From positions 1 through 48,736 of the forward strand of contig CAJUFM010000002.1 in NCBI GenBank assembly GCA_910585745.1: DNA of 48,736 nt, in the 5' to 3' direction. The DNA is from an uncultured Eubacterium sp. Lineage in GTDB: Bacteria; Bacillota; Clostridia; Lachnospirales; Lachnospiraceae. Both the position numbers and the translations under genes were made by a program. The notes beneath the pieces were generated by a model. That model searched no databases. It worked only from the letters and a program-made list of their open reading frames with translations, and had not been told where the DNA came from. Of this stretch, positions 1 through 8,517 are shown piece after piece (position 1 is the stretch's first letter; every line of letters begins with the position of its first letter).

Positions 1-161
1 CAGTTGTCAATTTTCAGTTAGAATCACATTCATTGAGATTCCGAGAAGTTATTCTATCTTAGTATATGTACTCTTTATAACATAATCTTACCTGTTGTGC
101 AACAACGAAGCAATCCGCAGAATCCGTGGGGGCGAAATATTTTTTGACGAAAGAATGTATA

Positions 162-190
162 TTGACCAATGATTTTGTGGGTGTTATACT
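162..190 (+). promoter_or_regulatory. sigma-A promoter of the Fic gene
   Basis: A TTGACC -35 box (162-167) and a TATACT -10 box (185-190) are separated by 17 bases. The site lies inside the longer reading frame that opens at a GTG at 126, so a transcript from here cannot encode that upstream start. This supports the ATG at 234 as the real start. Confidence 0.8.
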
Positions 191-233
191 TACTAATAAA
201 GTGATATGGCCGAAGATTGAAAAGGGGATTATT

Positions 234-971
234 ATGATTGGAACCAATAAAGAATTTCTTGATTTTCTTTTAGAAAGATTCAGGATAGAAAGAAAAAAAT
301 TTGACAGATCCGGTGTGTATGCCTATACGCAGCGTTTACTTGCTTATAATTCAAATAAGATCGAGGGAAGCACGCTTACAGAGGAGCAGACAGCTTCTCT
401 GTTTGATAATGGAATGCTTCCAAAGTCAGATGACTATTATAGGGCAAAAGATGTAGAAGAAATGAACGGGCATTTCTTGATGTTTAATAAAATGCTGGAT
501 ACATTGAATGAACCATTGTCCCAGGAAATGATAAAAGGTTTTCATTTTGAGCTGAAGTCAGGAGTATTTGAAGATCGTGCGAATGGATATGCGATTGGTG
601 ATTATAAAAAACGGCCTAATATGATTGGTATGTATCAAACGGTAAGTCCTGAGAATGTTCCACGGGAAATGTATTTACTTTTGGAATGGTATCATGAACG
701 GGAAATAAATGTTTCTGTATTAGCTGAGTTCCATGCGAAATATGAGAGCATTCATCCATTTCAAGATGGGAATGGCAGGACTGGAAGAATGATTCTTTTC
801 AGGGAATGCCTGAAAAATAAAATCGCGCCGGTTGTAATTGAAGATGCGAATAGGAATATATATCTGGAGGGTTTAAAGGAATACAGGGAAAAAAAGGTAT
901 TGGGTAAATTAATCGCACTTTTTGAGGAGGAACAAAAGTTTTATTATGATCAGAGTAAATATTTCATGTAG
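234..971 (+). CDS. Fic/DOC family protein (class II, N-terminal inhibitory motif)
   Basis: Fic proteins transfer AMP or another nucleotide part onto target proteins. The 245-residue product has the catalytic Fic motif HPFQDGNGRTGR at residues 174-185. It also has an N-terminal inhibitory motif, S40-N-K-I-E44-G45, of the class II type, in which the glutamate blocks productive ATP binding. The start at 234 is chosen over an upstream GTG at 126 because an AAGGGGA ribosome site (about 222-228) sits 5 bases before it and the promoter at 162-190 lies between the two starts. It stands alone, followed by a transposase remnant, and no antitoxin gene is next to it, which fits intramolecular inhibition. 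It is probably chromosomal and self-regulated. The target cannot be read from the sequence. Confidence 0.9.
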   Translation: MIGTNKEFLDFLLERFRIERKKFDRSGVYAYTQRLLAYNSNKIEGSTLTEEQTASLFDNGMLPKSDDYYRAKDVEEMNGHFLMFNKMLDTLNEPLSQEMIKGFHFELKSGVFEDRANGYAIGDYKKRPNMIGMYQTVSPENVPREMYLLLEWYHEREINVSVLAEFHAKYESIHPFQDGNGRTGRMILFRECLKNKIAPVVIEDANRNIYLEGLKEYREKKVLGKLIALFEEEQKFYYDQSKYFM

Positions 972-1029
972 GATTGGGGGAAGTGTGTAAAAATGAATAA
1001 TAGTGAAAGAATAGGAATCATATTCTTAT

Positions 1030-1296
1030 ATGAAAAAATCTGCTATGCAAATCGAACTGTCAGTAGAGATGGTCAGCAAGATTAAGACAAGATCTTGGTA
1101 CAGGTCATTGAATGGCAGTCCCGTCCACTCAACCCAGTTTATCACTTTGCATTTATTGACTGCACCCATGACAAAGTCTGGGAGAATGGAAGGATGTGTT
1201 ATTCTTCTGTGTGGACGGATTGCCAGAATTTAAGGAAGCCATACAGACAGTGTTTCCAAAAGCAGGAATACAGCGGTGTGTCATACACATGCTGAT
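1030..1296 (+). pseudogene. IS256-family (mutator) transposase remnant
   Basis: Three short reading-frame pieces, read in different frames, together match the central part of an IS256-type DDE transposase. The first carries VEMVSKI (about 1066-1086). The second carries ILVQVIEWQSRPLNPVY and ends in a DKVWENGR stretch (about 1090-1190). The third, in another frame, reads DVLFFCVDG and then LPEFKEAIQTVFPKAGIQR up to CVIHML (about 1192-1293). Compared with an intact transposase, the second and third pieces should be separated by roughly 60 residues, so there is an internal deletion as well as a frameshift. Both ends are missing and I see no terminal inverted repeats. The element is dead. Confidence 0.82.
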
Positions 1297-1299
1297 AAT

Positions 1300-2220
1300 T
1301 TACTGATTGCTCAGTTGTTTTAATTCCTCCAGCATTTTCGGAAGTTCTGTATCCATATTTTCATTAGAGAACTGGCATGTACCTACTTTTTTATGGCCGC
1401 CGCCATTGTATTTTAACATTAAACTTCCCACATTAACATTGGATGTGCGGTTCAGAATGCTGTAACCAACGGCTGCACTGCAGCCCTGGCCTCCGCGGCC
1501 ACTGACGATCCATGCGGAAATATTCTGCTCTGGGTACATACTGTAAATCATAAAACGGTTTCCGGAATAAATAGGATCTACCCCGCGCAGATCTGAAATG
1601 ATCAAATTGCCCTCTACGACAGTATGGGCTTCTACCATTTCTTTGAATTTCTGCGTCTGTTCAAAATATACGTCGATCCGCTCCTGTACATCAGGAAGGG
1701 CGAGTATTTCATCTGTTGTCATCGTACGGCAGGCATCAATCAGTTTTTCCATCAGCTGATAGTTGGAAATCGTAAAATTGCGCCAGCGTCCGAGACCGGT
1801 ACGTGGGTCCATCAAAAACCCTACTAAGATCCATCCCTTTGGATTCTGGACTTCATCAATTGTCAGATTGCCGGAGTCAACCTTATCAACCGCTTCCATC
1901 ATGTCATCAAATTGAGGAAATCTTTCACGTCCACCATAGTATTCATAAATGATACGGGCGCAAGAAGGTGTCACACGGCTTTCGCCCTTATATTTCCCTT
2001 CCAGTTGCAGTCGTTCGTGTTCGCTGGAATGGTGGTCAAACCAAAGGCCACAGCCCTCGACATATGGCACATTGGCAAGACAATCATCTTCATTCACTTC
2101 CACGAGTCCGTCCTGTAAATCTTTTGGATGCGCGAACTTCCAGTGATCAATAATGCCGGCTTCCTTAAGCAGGGCACCGCAGGCAAGCCCGTCAAAATCA
2201 GAGCGAGTAATGAGTCTCAT
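1300..2220 (-). CDS. DHH-family phosphoesterase (exopolyphosphatase-like)
   Basis: The 306-residue soluble protein has the DHH superfamily signatures in order: RSDFDGLACG near residues 6-15 (metal-binding aspartates), the DHH triad at 62-64, an aspartate-rich VDKVD at 111-115, and a C-terminal DHHA1-type GGGHKKVGTCQF at about 273-284. Family members hydrolyse phosphodiesters or short nucleotides such as nanoRNA or cyclic dinucleotides, or polyphosphate, using manganese. The exact substrate is not evident and there is no membrane or PAS domain as in GdpP. A GGGAGGAT ribosome site precedes the ATG. It is transcribed divergently from the YyaL-like gene, and its 3' end abuts the transposase remnant. 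Confidence 0.85.
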   Translation of the reverse strand: MRLITRSDFDGLACGALLKEAGIIDHWKFAHPKDLQDGLVEVNEDDCLANVPYVEGCGLWFDHHSSEHERLQLEGKYKGESRVTPSCARIIYEYYGGRERFPQFDDMMEAVDKVDSGNLTIDEVQNPKGWILVGFLMDPRTGLGRWRNFTISNYQLMEKLIDACRTMTTDEILALPDVQERIDVYFEQTQKFKEMVEAHTVVEGNLIISDLRGVDPIYSGNRFMIYSMYPEQNISAWIVSGRGGQGCSAAVGYSILNRTSNVNVGSLMLKYNGGGHKKVGTCQFSNENMDTELPKMLEELKQLSNQ

Positions 2221-2535
2221 GTATTTATCCTCCCATGTTTTAGGTATAAATTAAGGACAGTTTGCAAAACGTGCATATTGTCCGTTGTTACAATAAAATG
2301 GTACGCAAAGCGTGACACCATTTATTTACTTACACTAATGTACAGTATATACTTTATTTTACTCTTTCCGACCGGTCTTTGCAAGAGTTTTTTGAGTGAC
2401 GGCATCCAATGTGAAAGTTGTCATATAATTGCACATAAAGAAAAGGATAGAAAAAAGTGTTTTGGATGCCGCATACATAAATTTCCCTGGTTTTGTGTAG
2501 AATAATCTGCAAAAATCGAGGGAAAGGAGTTTGTC
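2221..2535. other. divergent intergenic region, 315 bases
   Basis: This gap separates the divergent DHH and YyaL-like genes. It is AT-rich and contains an isolated TATAAT at 2424-2429, but no -35 box at normal spacing on either strand. A GGGAAAGGAG ribosome site just before 2536 is clear. I see no RNA gene or strong hairpin. Confidence 0.5.
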
Positions 2536-4497
2536 ATGGGGAATAAAAAAATTCTGACAAGAAACCGGTTAAGTGATCAGACAAGTCCATATCTGCTGCA
2601 GCATGCAAACAATCCGGTGGACTGGTATCCGTGGTGTGAGGAAGCTTTTGAAACAGCAGAAAGAGAGGACAAGCCTGTGTTTCTGAGCATTGGGTACAGT
2701 ACCTGCCACTGGTGTCATGTTATGGCACATGAGAGCTTTGAAGATCCAGAGGTGGCATCGCTTTTGAATGAGTATTTCATTTCCATCAAGGTGGACAGGG
2801 AGGAGAGGCCGGATCTGGACAGTGTTTATATGTCGGTCTGTCAGGCATTTACCGGGAATGGCGGCTGGCCCATGACTATTTTTCTTACACCGGACCGTAA
2901 CCCTTTCTTTGCCGGTACATTTTTTCCAAAGAAGGCCCGGTACAGTCAGATCGGTCTGACAGAACTGCTTCTGATCATTCATGAAAAATGGATGACAGAC
3001 CGCAGTACTCTCCTAAAACCGATTGATGAGGTGCTGTCGTATTTGAATGGAAGAAATGAAACAGGTGGTGTGCTGGATGAGAAGCTGATTTTGAAAGCCA
3101 TTGACATATATAAGAAAAACTATGATAGTCTATATGGAGGTTTCAGTGAGCCGCCTAAGTTTCCAGCTGCCCACAATCTTTTATTTCTTATGAGATACTA
3201 TGAGAGAAACAGCGACCAGGAAGTCCTGCAGATGGTGGAGAAGACGCTGCAACAGATGGCACGGGGTGGTTTGTTTGACCATGTGGGCGGCGGGTTCTGC
3301 CGCTATTCTACGGACCGGTTTTATCTTGTCCCTCATTTTGAGAAAATGCTCTACGATAATGCGTTGTTGATCCATGCCTATTGCAAGGCATATCAGATGA
3401 CGGGAAATTCGATGTACTGTGAGGTGGCAGAACGGACTGCTGCTTATATTCTGCGGGAAATGACGGCGCCGGAGGGTGGTTTTTACTGTGCACAGGATGC
3501 AGATAGTGAGGGGTGCGAAGGTCTTTTTTATTTGTTTGAGCCGGAGGAAGTTATTGCGCTTCTGGGTGAGGAGGCAGGGCAAAAATGGAACAGCCGGTAT
3601 GATATTACGAAAGAGGGGAATTTTGAAGGGAAGAGCATCCCCAACTTGTTACGTGGACCGCTGGATATTGCTGAGCTGGAGGAGCAGCGGCAGACGATTT
3701 ACGAATACCGGAAACAAAGAGTTCCACTGCACCGGGACGATAAAATTCTGACCTCGTGGAATGCCCTTATGGTGGCGGCACTTTGTCAGTTGTATCGTGT
3801 GACCGGGAAGGAAAAGTGGCTGCAGGCAGCAGAGAAGGCATGGCATTTTGTCATGGAAAAATTGTATGACGGATCGGCACTGTATGTTAGTACCCGGAAT
3901 GGGAAATGGAGCGGAAAAGGGTTTCTGGATGACTATGCTTATGGGATCTATGCTCTCCTTGCTCTGTATGGTGCGACATATAAAGAGGAGTACCAGGAGA
4001 TGGCTGAGCAGTTTTGCGAAAAGGCAGTCCAGGATTTTCACGATTCGGAAAAGCAGGGTTTTTTCCTTTATGGCAGGGAAAATGAAGAGCTGATCTTCCG
4101 CCCAAAGGAAACCTATGACGGGGCGTTGTCCAGCGGTAACTCTGCCATGGTGTATAATCTTGTGCAGCTTGCCTTTCTCACGGGAGAGAAACGATATGAA
4201 GAATGGGCGGAGAACCAGCTTGCCTTTATGAGCGGTGTGGCAGAGGGGTATCCAGCGGGCTATGCTATGTTTCTTATAGCATTGTCTGATTACTTTCATG
4301 GCCCGGAGAAGATTACAGTGGCAGTCAGGGAACGGAAGGAAATTCAGTCTCTTCCCTTGCGGGTGCCGCTGGATGTGCTTGTGCGGGTGGTTCAAGGGGA
4401 CACAAAGGAATACCCGCTGAAAAATGACCAGACAACGTATTATGTCTGCCGGGGGCATGTCTGTCTGCCGCCGGAGAATGATCTGATTGTTAGATAA
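2536..4497 (+). CDS. YyaL/Spermatogenesis-associated-20 type thioredoxin-domain protein
   Basis: The 653-residue product matches the DUF255/YyaL family along its full expected length. An N-terminal thioredoxin-like domain carries SIGYSTCHWCHVM with the Cys57-His-Trp-Cys60 pair, followed by KVDREERPDLD and GGWPMTIFLTP. A long alpha/alpha toroid domain of the sugar-epimerase/glycosidase type then runs to the C terminus (for example PHFEKMLYDNALL and DDKILTSWNALM). The family is widespread and its reaction is not established; redox or carbohydrate-linked roles have been proposed. No signal peptide is visible, so it is cytoplasmic. It has its own strong ribosome site and no co-transcribed partner at close spacing. 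Confidence 0.9.
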   Translation: MGNKKILTRNRLSDQTSPYLLQHANNPVDWYPWCEEAFETAEREDKPVFLSIGYSTCHWCHVMAHESFEDPEVASLLNEYFISIKVDREERPDLDSVYMSVCQAFTGNGGWPMTIFLTPDRNPFFAGTFFPKKARYSQIGLTELLLIIHEKWMTDRSTLLKPIDEVLSYLNGRNETGGVLDEKLILKAIDIYKKNYDSLYGGFSEPPKFPAAHNLLFLMRYYERNSDQEVLQMVEKTLQQMARGGLFDHVGGGFCRYSTDRFYLVPHFEKMLYDNALLIHAYCKAYQMTGNSMYCEVAERTAAYILREMTAPEGGFYCAQDADSEGCEGLFYLFEPEEVIALLGEEAGQKWNSRYDITKEGNFEGKSIPNLLRGPLDIAELEEQRQTIYEYRKQRVPLHRDDKILTSWNALMVAALCQLYRVTGKEKWLQAAEKAWHFVMEKLYDGSALYVSTRNGKWSGKGFLDDYAYGIYALLALYGATYKEEYQEMAEQFCEKAVQDFHDSEKQGFFLYGRENEELIFRPKETYDGALSSGNSAMVYNLVQLAFLTGEKRYEEWAENQLAFMSGVAEGYPAGYAMFLIALSDYFHGPEKITVAVRERKEIQSLPLRVPLDVLVRVVQGDTKEYPLKNDQTTYYVCRGHVCLPPENDLIVR

Positions 4498-4566
4498 TAC
4501 CAGTTTCATACAAATATAAAACACCTAATGAATACTGTGCATGACTGTATAAAAAGTAAAGTATAC

Positions 4567-4595
4567 TTGCCCTTCCATAAAAAGAATGATACAAT
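4567..4595 (+). promoter_or_regulatory. sigma-A promoter of the DUF6465-ParA-GT2 operon
   Basis: A TTGCCC -35 box (4567-4572) and a TACAAT -10 box (4590-4595) have a 17-base spacer. They lie 52 bases before the first gene, which has a GGAGGTG ribosome site at 4635-4641. Confidence 0.7.
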
Positions 4596-4646
4596 GGGAC
4601 ATGGTAATATACAAAATTAAAAACCGTTAATTCCGGAGGTGATTTT

Positions 4647-4901
4647 ATGGCAAGGAGATGCAGTGTAGAGAGGGCAAACCAGCAGATTGGCAGCTTTGCC
4701 AGTGCAAAAAAAAATCTGATCATCCAGTACCAGGGGCGGGAGCGTTCGGAAAAACATCTGCTTGATCTGATCTATCAGGATATTCTGGATCAGGGTGTGC
4801 AGGAGACAGAGATCGAGGATATTGACATATATGTAAAACCAGAGGAACAGGCAGTATTTTATGTGATAAATAAAAAGATAGAAGGGCAGATTGCCTTTTG
4901 A
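4647..4901 (+). CDS. small DUF6465-like protein
   Basis: This 84-residue protein has a short basic N terminus followed by one compact domain with the pattern LIIQYQGRE, a helix, and DIYVKPEEQAVFYVINKK, ending in GQIAF. That pattern resembles DUF6465, a small domain common in Lachnospiraceae and often encoded near cell-surface or metabolic genes; its function is unknown. The assignment rests on remembered motif shape only. The gene leads an apparent operon: the ParA start follows 33 bases after its stop, with no terminator between them. Confidence 0.6.
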   Translation: MARRCSVERANQQIGSFASAKKNLIIQYQGRERSEKHLLDLIYQDILDQGVQETEIEDIDIYVKPEEQAVFYVINKKIEGQIAF

Positions 4902-4934
4902 TCTATGCTTAAATGCAAAAGATGGAGGAGAACT

Positions 4935-5708
4935 ATGGCAGTAACATATGTGATCGCAAACCAAAAAGGCGGGATAGGGAAGACAACGACAGCGACGACG
5001 CTGGCTGGGATACTAGGGGCGAAGGGGAAAACATTATTGATCGATGCCGATCCCCAGGGGAACAGCACAAGTACCTACCAGGCACTCATAGAAGATCAGG
5101 CTACGCTGTACGATGTGATGGTAGATTCCGACGCCCTGCCCATCGAGGAAGCAGTTCAGCACATGCCCAATGGGGATATAGTGGCGTCAGATCCACTGCT
5201 GGCCAAAGCAGGGAAAATGCTGGATGGAAACGTGGAGGGGCTTTACCGCCTGCAGGACGCACTGGACTTATTAGAGGGATACGACTATATCGTGATCGAT
5301 ACAGCGCCTTCGCTGGATGTGGTGCTGTATAATTGTCTCATCGCTGCAGACCGGGTGATCATCCCGGTGACAGCGGATGCCTATGCAATGCAGGGGTTGT
5401 CCAAATTAAATGAGACCATCAAGGCGGTGCAGAAACGGCAGAACCCTAAGCTGGAGATCGCCGGGCTGCTGCTGGTAAAATATGCAGGACGATCAAATCT
5501 TGAAAAGAATGTAAAAGAAGAGATACAGGAAGTGGCTGACCAGATCGGAACCAGACTATTTCCCACTGCAGTACGGGAATGTGTGAAGACAAAAGAAGCC
5601 CAGATGAATAAGAAGCTGTTGATCGACTATGCTCCGAATTGTACGACGATGCAGGACTACCGGGAAGTTGTGGAAGATCTGCTGGAAATGGAGGAGAAAA
5701 ATGGATAA
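4935..5708 (+). CDS. orphan ParA/MinD-family ATPase
   Basis: ParA-type P-loop ATPases form ATP-dependent dimers that position cargo on DNA or membranes. The 257-residue protein has the deviant Walker A motif KGGIGKTT at residues 11-18, a Walker A' LIDADPQGN, and a Walker B-like YIVIDTAPSLD. The start at 4935 is preferred to the ATG at 4905 because GGAGGAG (4924-4930) precedes it and the family begins right at this beta strand. No ParB gene or parS-like cluster of sites is visible nearby, so chromosome or plasmid partition is not indicated. Its stop overlaps the start of a membrane glycosyltransferase by 8 bases, which implies translational coupling and possibly a role in placing that enzyme. 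Confidence 0.9.
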   Translation: MAVTYVIANQKGGIGKTTTATTLAGILGAKGKTLLIDADPQGNSTSTYQALIEDQATLYDVMVDSDALPIEEAVQHMPNGDIVASDPLLAKAGKMLDGNVEGLYRLQDALDLLEGYDYIVIDTAPSLDVVLYNCLIAADRVIIPVTADAYAMQGLSKLNETIKAVQKRQNPKLEIAGLLLVKYAGRSNLEKNVKEEIQEVADQIGTRLFPTAVRECVKTKEAQMNKKLLIDYAPNCTTMQDYREVVEDLLEMEEKNG

Positions 5709-6654
5709 GATCGCCGTACTGATCCCATGCTATAATGAAGCGGCAACGATTAAAAAAGTAGTGACTGACTTTCGTAATTCATTACCGGAAGCAGTTATTT
5801 ATGTATATGATAATAATTCGACAGACGATACAGCCAAGCTGGCAGAAGAGGCGGGGGCTGTCCTTCGTCATGAATACCAGCAGGGAAAAGGAAATGTGAT
5901 CCGGAGGATGTTCCGGGAAATAGATGCGGAAGTGTATATCATGGTGGATGGCGATGATACCTATCCGGCAGATGTCGCTCCGGAGCTTGTGGCGCCCATA
6001 TTGGAAAAACAGGCGGATATGGTAGTGGGAGACAGGCTCTCCAGTACTTATTTTACGGAAAACAAACGGCGCTTTCATAACTTTGGAAATGATCTGGTAC
6101 GCAAATGTGTCAATCAGATCTTTCATTCCTCCATTCAGGATGTCATGACCGGTTACCGGGCATTCAGTTACCAGTTTGTTAAGACCTATCCGGTCACCTC
6201 CAAAGGATTTGAGATCGAGACCGAGATGAGTATTCATGCGGTGGAGAGAAATATGCAGATGGAAAATGTGGTGATCACATACCGGGACCGTCCGGATGGG
6301 AGTGAATCCAAACTTAATACCTGCTCTGACGGGTTTAAGGTACTTATGACGATCTTAAGCCTTTACAAAAATTATAAGCCTTTTCAGTTTTTTGGCAGTA
6401 TTTCACTGCTGCTCGCTTTTGTCAGCATAGGATTTTTTGTCCCTGTACTCTGGGATTATCTGAAAGTGGGGCTGGTAGCCAAATTTCCCACCTTATTTAT
6501 GTGTGGGTTTGTTTTTCTGATGGCGATGCTTTTATTCTCAGTCGGGCTGATCCTTCAGACCCTGCGGCAGCGGGACAGACAGGATTTTGAATTTAAGATG
6601 AATATAATAGAAAATATGAAAAAGCAGCAAAGGAGAGAAGATCATGAACAATAA
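5701..6654 (+). CDS. GT2 glycosyltransferase (dolichol-phosphate-mannosyltransferase-like) with two membrane helices
   Basis: The 317-residue protein starts with IAVLIPCYNEAATI, the GT2 nucleotide-sugar binding strand, and has a metal-binding VDGDDTYPAD motif, then RHEYQQGKGNV and a DVMTGYRAFS acceptor loop. Two hydrophobic segments near the C terminus (about residues 225-250 and 260-285) anchor it in the membrane. Such enzymes move a sugar from a nucleotide donor to a polyprenyl phosphate or lipid. The ATG at 5701 is used because it begins right at the conserved domain; the longer upstream frame lies within ParA. It overlaps ParA upstream by 8 bases and the next membrane protein by 11 bases, so the three are made together. 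Confidence 0.88.
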   Translation: MDKIAVLIPCYNEAATIKKVVTDFRNSLPEAVIYVYDNNSTDDTAKLAEEAGAVLRHEYQQGKGNVIRRMFREIDAEVYIMVDGDDTYPADVAPELVAPILEKQADMVVGDRLSSTYFTENKRRFHNFGNDLVRKCVNQIFHSSIQDVMTGYRAFSYQFVKTYPVTSKGFEIETEMSIHAVERNMQMENVVITYRDRPDGSESKLNTCSDGFKVLMTILSLYKNYKPFQFFGSISLLLAFVSIGFFVPVLWDYLKVGLVAKFPTLFMCGFVFLMAMLLFSVGLILQTLRQRDRQDFEFKMNIIENMKKQQRREDHEQ

Positions 6655-8461
6655 CATCCTGAATATGGGACCATACCGCATTTTGAAATATATATTAGGA
6701 ATTGTCCTTTTTCCTTTTTTCTTTGTGAACAAAGGGGATACTCCTGAAGCTGTAATCTGCTCATGGGCAGTTATATTTATCGCGATGTGTCTTTGTATTT
6801 ATTGGGATTTTAAAGACATTAAATTTACGGTTACGAAGCAGTTGTTGAAGATCACCATTCCTGTCACCTTATTGTTTCTTATCATGCTTTCTTTTGATGG
6901 CATTGTAAGAAGTCCATTCTTTTCTTTTAAATATTGGGAAGCCTACCCGTCAGTGTTCCGCCCTGCCATTCTTTTCTGGGCATATGCCCTTTATCTTCCG
7001 GCTGTCGGTATCAGTGCATGGATCATCATCCATACGTTTTTTGAAATAATGGAAAATAGACATACAATGGCGGCCGCTGGAAAACCCTGCGTTGTATTAA
7101 ATGAAAGCCAGGTGAAAAAGCTCTTTTGGCTGTGCATGGGTATTATAACAGCCTTATCCCTCATATCACTGCTCTCGGCTTTTCCAGGAATCTGGGTTGA
7201 AGGCGATGTGGCTACGGTTATGTATTATGTGGAAAATGAATGGTCTGACTGGCATCCATTTCCTTACATCCTTCTTGTCTGGCTTGGAAATAAAATCTTT
7301 CATTCAACTTTTGCCATAAATGTTTTTCAGACGATTGCCTGGTTATTTCTGCAATATTATATTTTAAGTGTGTTAAAAAGAATTCGGATACGCTGTATGC
7401 TGATCTATACCGTTATTCTTTGTATAGCAGCCATTCCCTTTACCTATCTGGCTGTTATGTTTAAAGATACCCTTTTTTCAATGGGGGGTTTGGGGATAAC
7501 CGTGGCCCTTTTTCAAATCGTTCGGAAAAGGGAAATATCTAAAGCTGACTTCTGGGCTTTAAATATCTCAGCCCTTTTTGTTACACTTTTTCGCCATGCC
7601 GGAGTGGCGATAACGATCATGATGTGCTTATCCTGTATCGTATTTTTTTGGAAAAAAAGAAAACTCTTGATCCGTTTCGCTGTGACGCTGGGAATCCAGC
7701 TGGGATTTTTTATTTTGTTCAGCGTTGTATTGTTTCAATATTTCCATGTCACAGAAAACCCAGCTCATATAAAATATGGAACACCAATGGCGATGATCGG
7801 AGCAGCTGTTCAGGATGGCATGAAGTTTGATGAAGAGGATCTGGCGCAGCTTGAGAAAGTAATGCCGCTGGAAGAGTGGGGAAATTGTTATGACAAATAT
7901 TGGGCGGATTCTATCTCCCGCTGGTGGGGAGATATTGGGCTTCGCATAGATACCGTGGAAAAATTGCTCCAGGAGGAGGATTATGGTAAATTTTTAATTA
8001 AAATGAATGCAAAAATACTAGCCAAAAATCCAATTCTATATTTCCGGGCATTTTTTGACATGAATAGTATTCTTTGGGAGATCGGCAAGCCTTCCGATTA
8101 TGATGATACCTTAGTCGGACCGATCTGCCAGGTCGAACCAAACGGACTGATCCGTTATACTGCTTTTCATAATTTTACGGATCCATGGTGGCGGTCTGGG
8201 GAAGAAATGTCTGTTACCCATTCACTGTTTCAGCGGGCTGGTTTCAGTCTTTTCACCATTTTTGCAGTCATACTTATATTTTTTAGAAAGAAGAAAGGGG
8301 CATTTTGCATTCCTTTTATTCCAGTTATTTTTCATAATATGCTTCTATTCATTACAATACCGGCCCAGGATCCCCGTTATGCGCTGCCGGCGGTGGAGTG
8401 TGCACTTTTTGTCACAGCATTGCTGCCTGCTCTTAAAATGATGACGAAAAAAACGGAGTAA
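6644..8461 (+). CDS. polytopic membrane protein, DUF6020-like, possible GT-C type transferase
   Basis: A 605-residue protein with about 12 or more hydrophobic segments. Between the membrane spans are an extracytoplasmic-looking GIWVEGDVATVMYY, WSDWHPFPY, and MFKDTLF, and a C-terminal PAQDPRYALPA. Acidic residues after the first spans and an RY..P near the last span recall lipid-linked sugar transferases of the GT-C fold, and I believe the best family name is DUF6020. Paired with the upstream GT2 enzyme, which could supply a polyprenyl-phosphate sugar, it could transfer that sugar to a surface polymer or protein. That function is inference. An AAGGAGAG ribosome site lies inside the end of the GT2 gene. 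A new promoter for the thrS leader follows within 22 bases of its stop. Confidence 0.75.
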   Translation: MNNNILNMGPYRILKYILGIVLFPFFFVNKGDTPEAVICSWAVIFIAMCLCIYWDFKDIKFTVTKQLLKITIPVTLLFLIMLSFDGIVRSPFFSFKYWEAYPSVFRPAILFWAYALYLPAVGISAWIIIHTFFEIMENRHTMAAAGKPCVVLNESQVKKLFWLCMGIITALSLISLLSAFPGIWVEGDVATVMYYVENEWSDWHPFPYILLVWLGNKIFHSTFAINVFQTIAWLFLQYYILSVLKRIRIRCMLIYTVILCIAAIPFTYLAVMFKDTLFSMGGLGITVALFQIVRKREISKADFWALNISALFVTLFRHAGVAITIMMCLSCIVFFWKKRKLLIRFAVTLGIQLGFFILFSVVLFQYFHVTENPAHIKYGTPMAMIGAAVQDGMKFDEEDLAQLEKVMPLEEWGNCYDKYWADSISRWWGDIGLRIDTVEKLLQEEDYGKFLIKMNAKILAKNPILYFRAFFDMNSILWEIGKPSDYDDTLVGPICQVEPNGLIRYTAFHNFTDPWWRSGEEMSVTHSLFQRAGFSLFTIFAVILIFFRKKKGAFCIPFIPVIFHNMLLFITIPAQDPRYALPAVECALFVTALLPALKMMTKKTE

Positions 8462-8482
8462 ACAACTCAAAGAATTTTCCGG

Positions 8483-8511
8483 TTGACAATACGCATCCAA
8501 ATGATTATAAT
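8483..8511 (+). promoter_or_regulatory. consensus sigma-A promoter of the thrS T-box leader
   Basis: Perfect TTGACA (8483-8488) and TATAAT (8506-8511) boxes with a 17-base spacer. Transcription should begin near 8518, just ahead of the T-box Stem I. Confidence 0.92.
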
Positions 8512-8517
8512 ATCCAT

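Noticed and set aside
1030..1296. Functional transposase made by programmed frameshifting.
   Set aside because: There is an internal deletion as well as both ends missing, so frameshifting could not restore the enzyme.
2128..2505. Plus-strand 125-codon frame across the 5' end of the DHH gene and the gap.
   Set aside because: Its residues are not protein-like and it overlaps the conserved N terminus of the DHH protein.
3649..4524. Long minus-strand frame (291 codons) opposite the YyaL-like gene.
   Set aside because: It has no family resemblance or ribosome site, and the plus strand is fully explained by a conserved protein.
4935..5708. Plasmid or chromosome partition locus based on ParA.
   Set aside because: No ParB, no parS-like repeats and no replication gene; the operon context is a glycosyltransferase.
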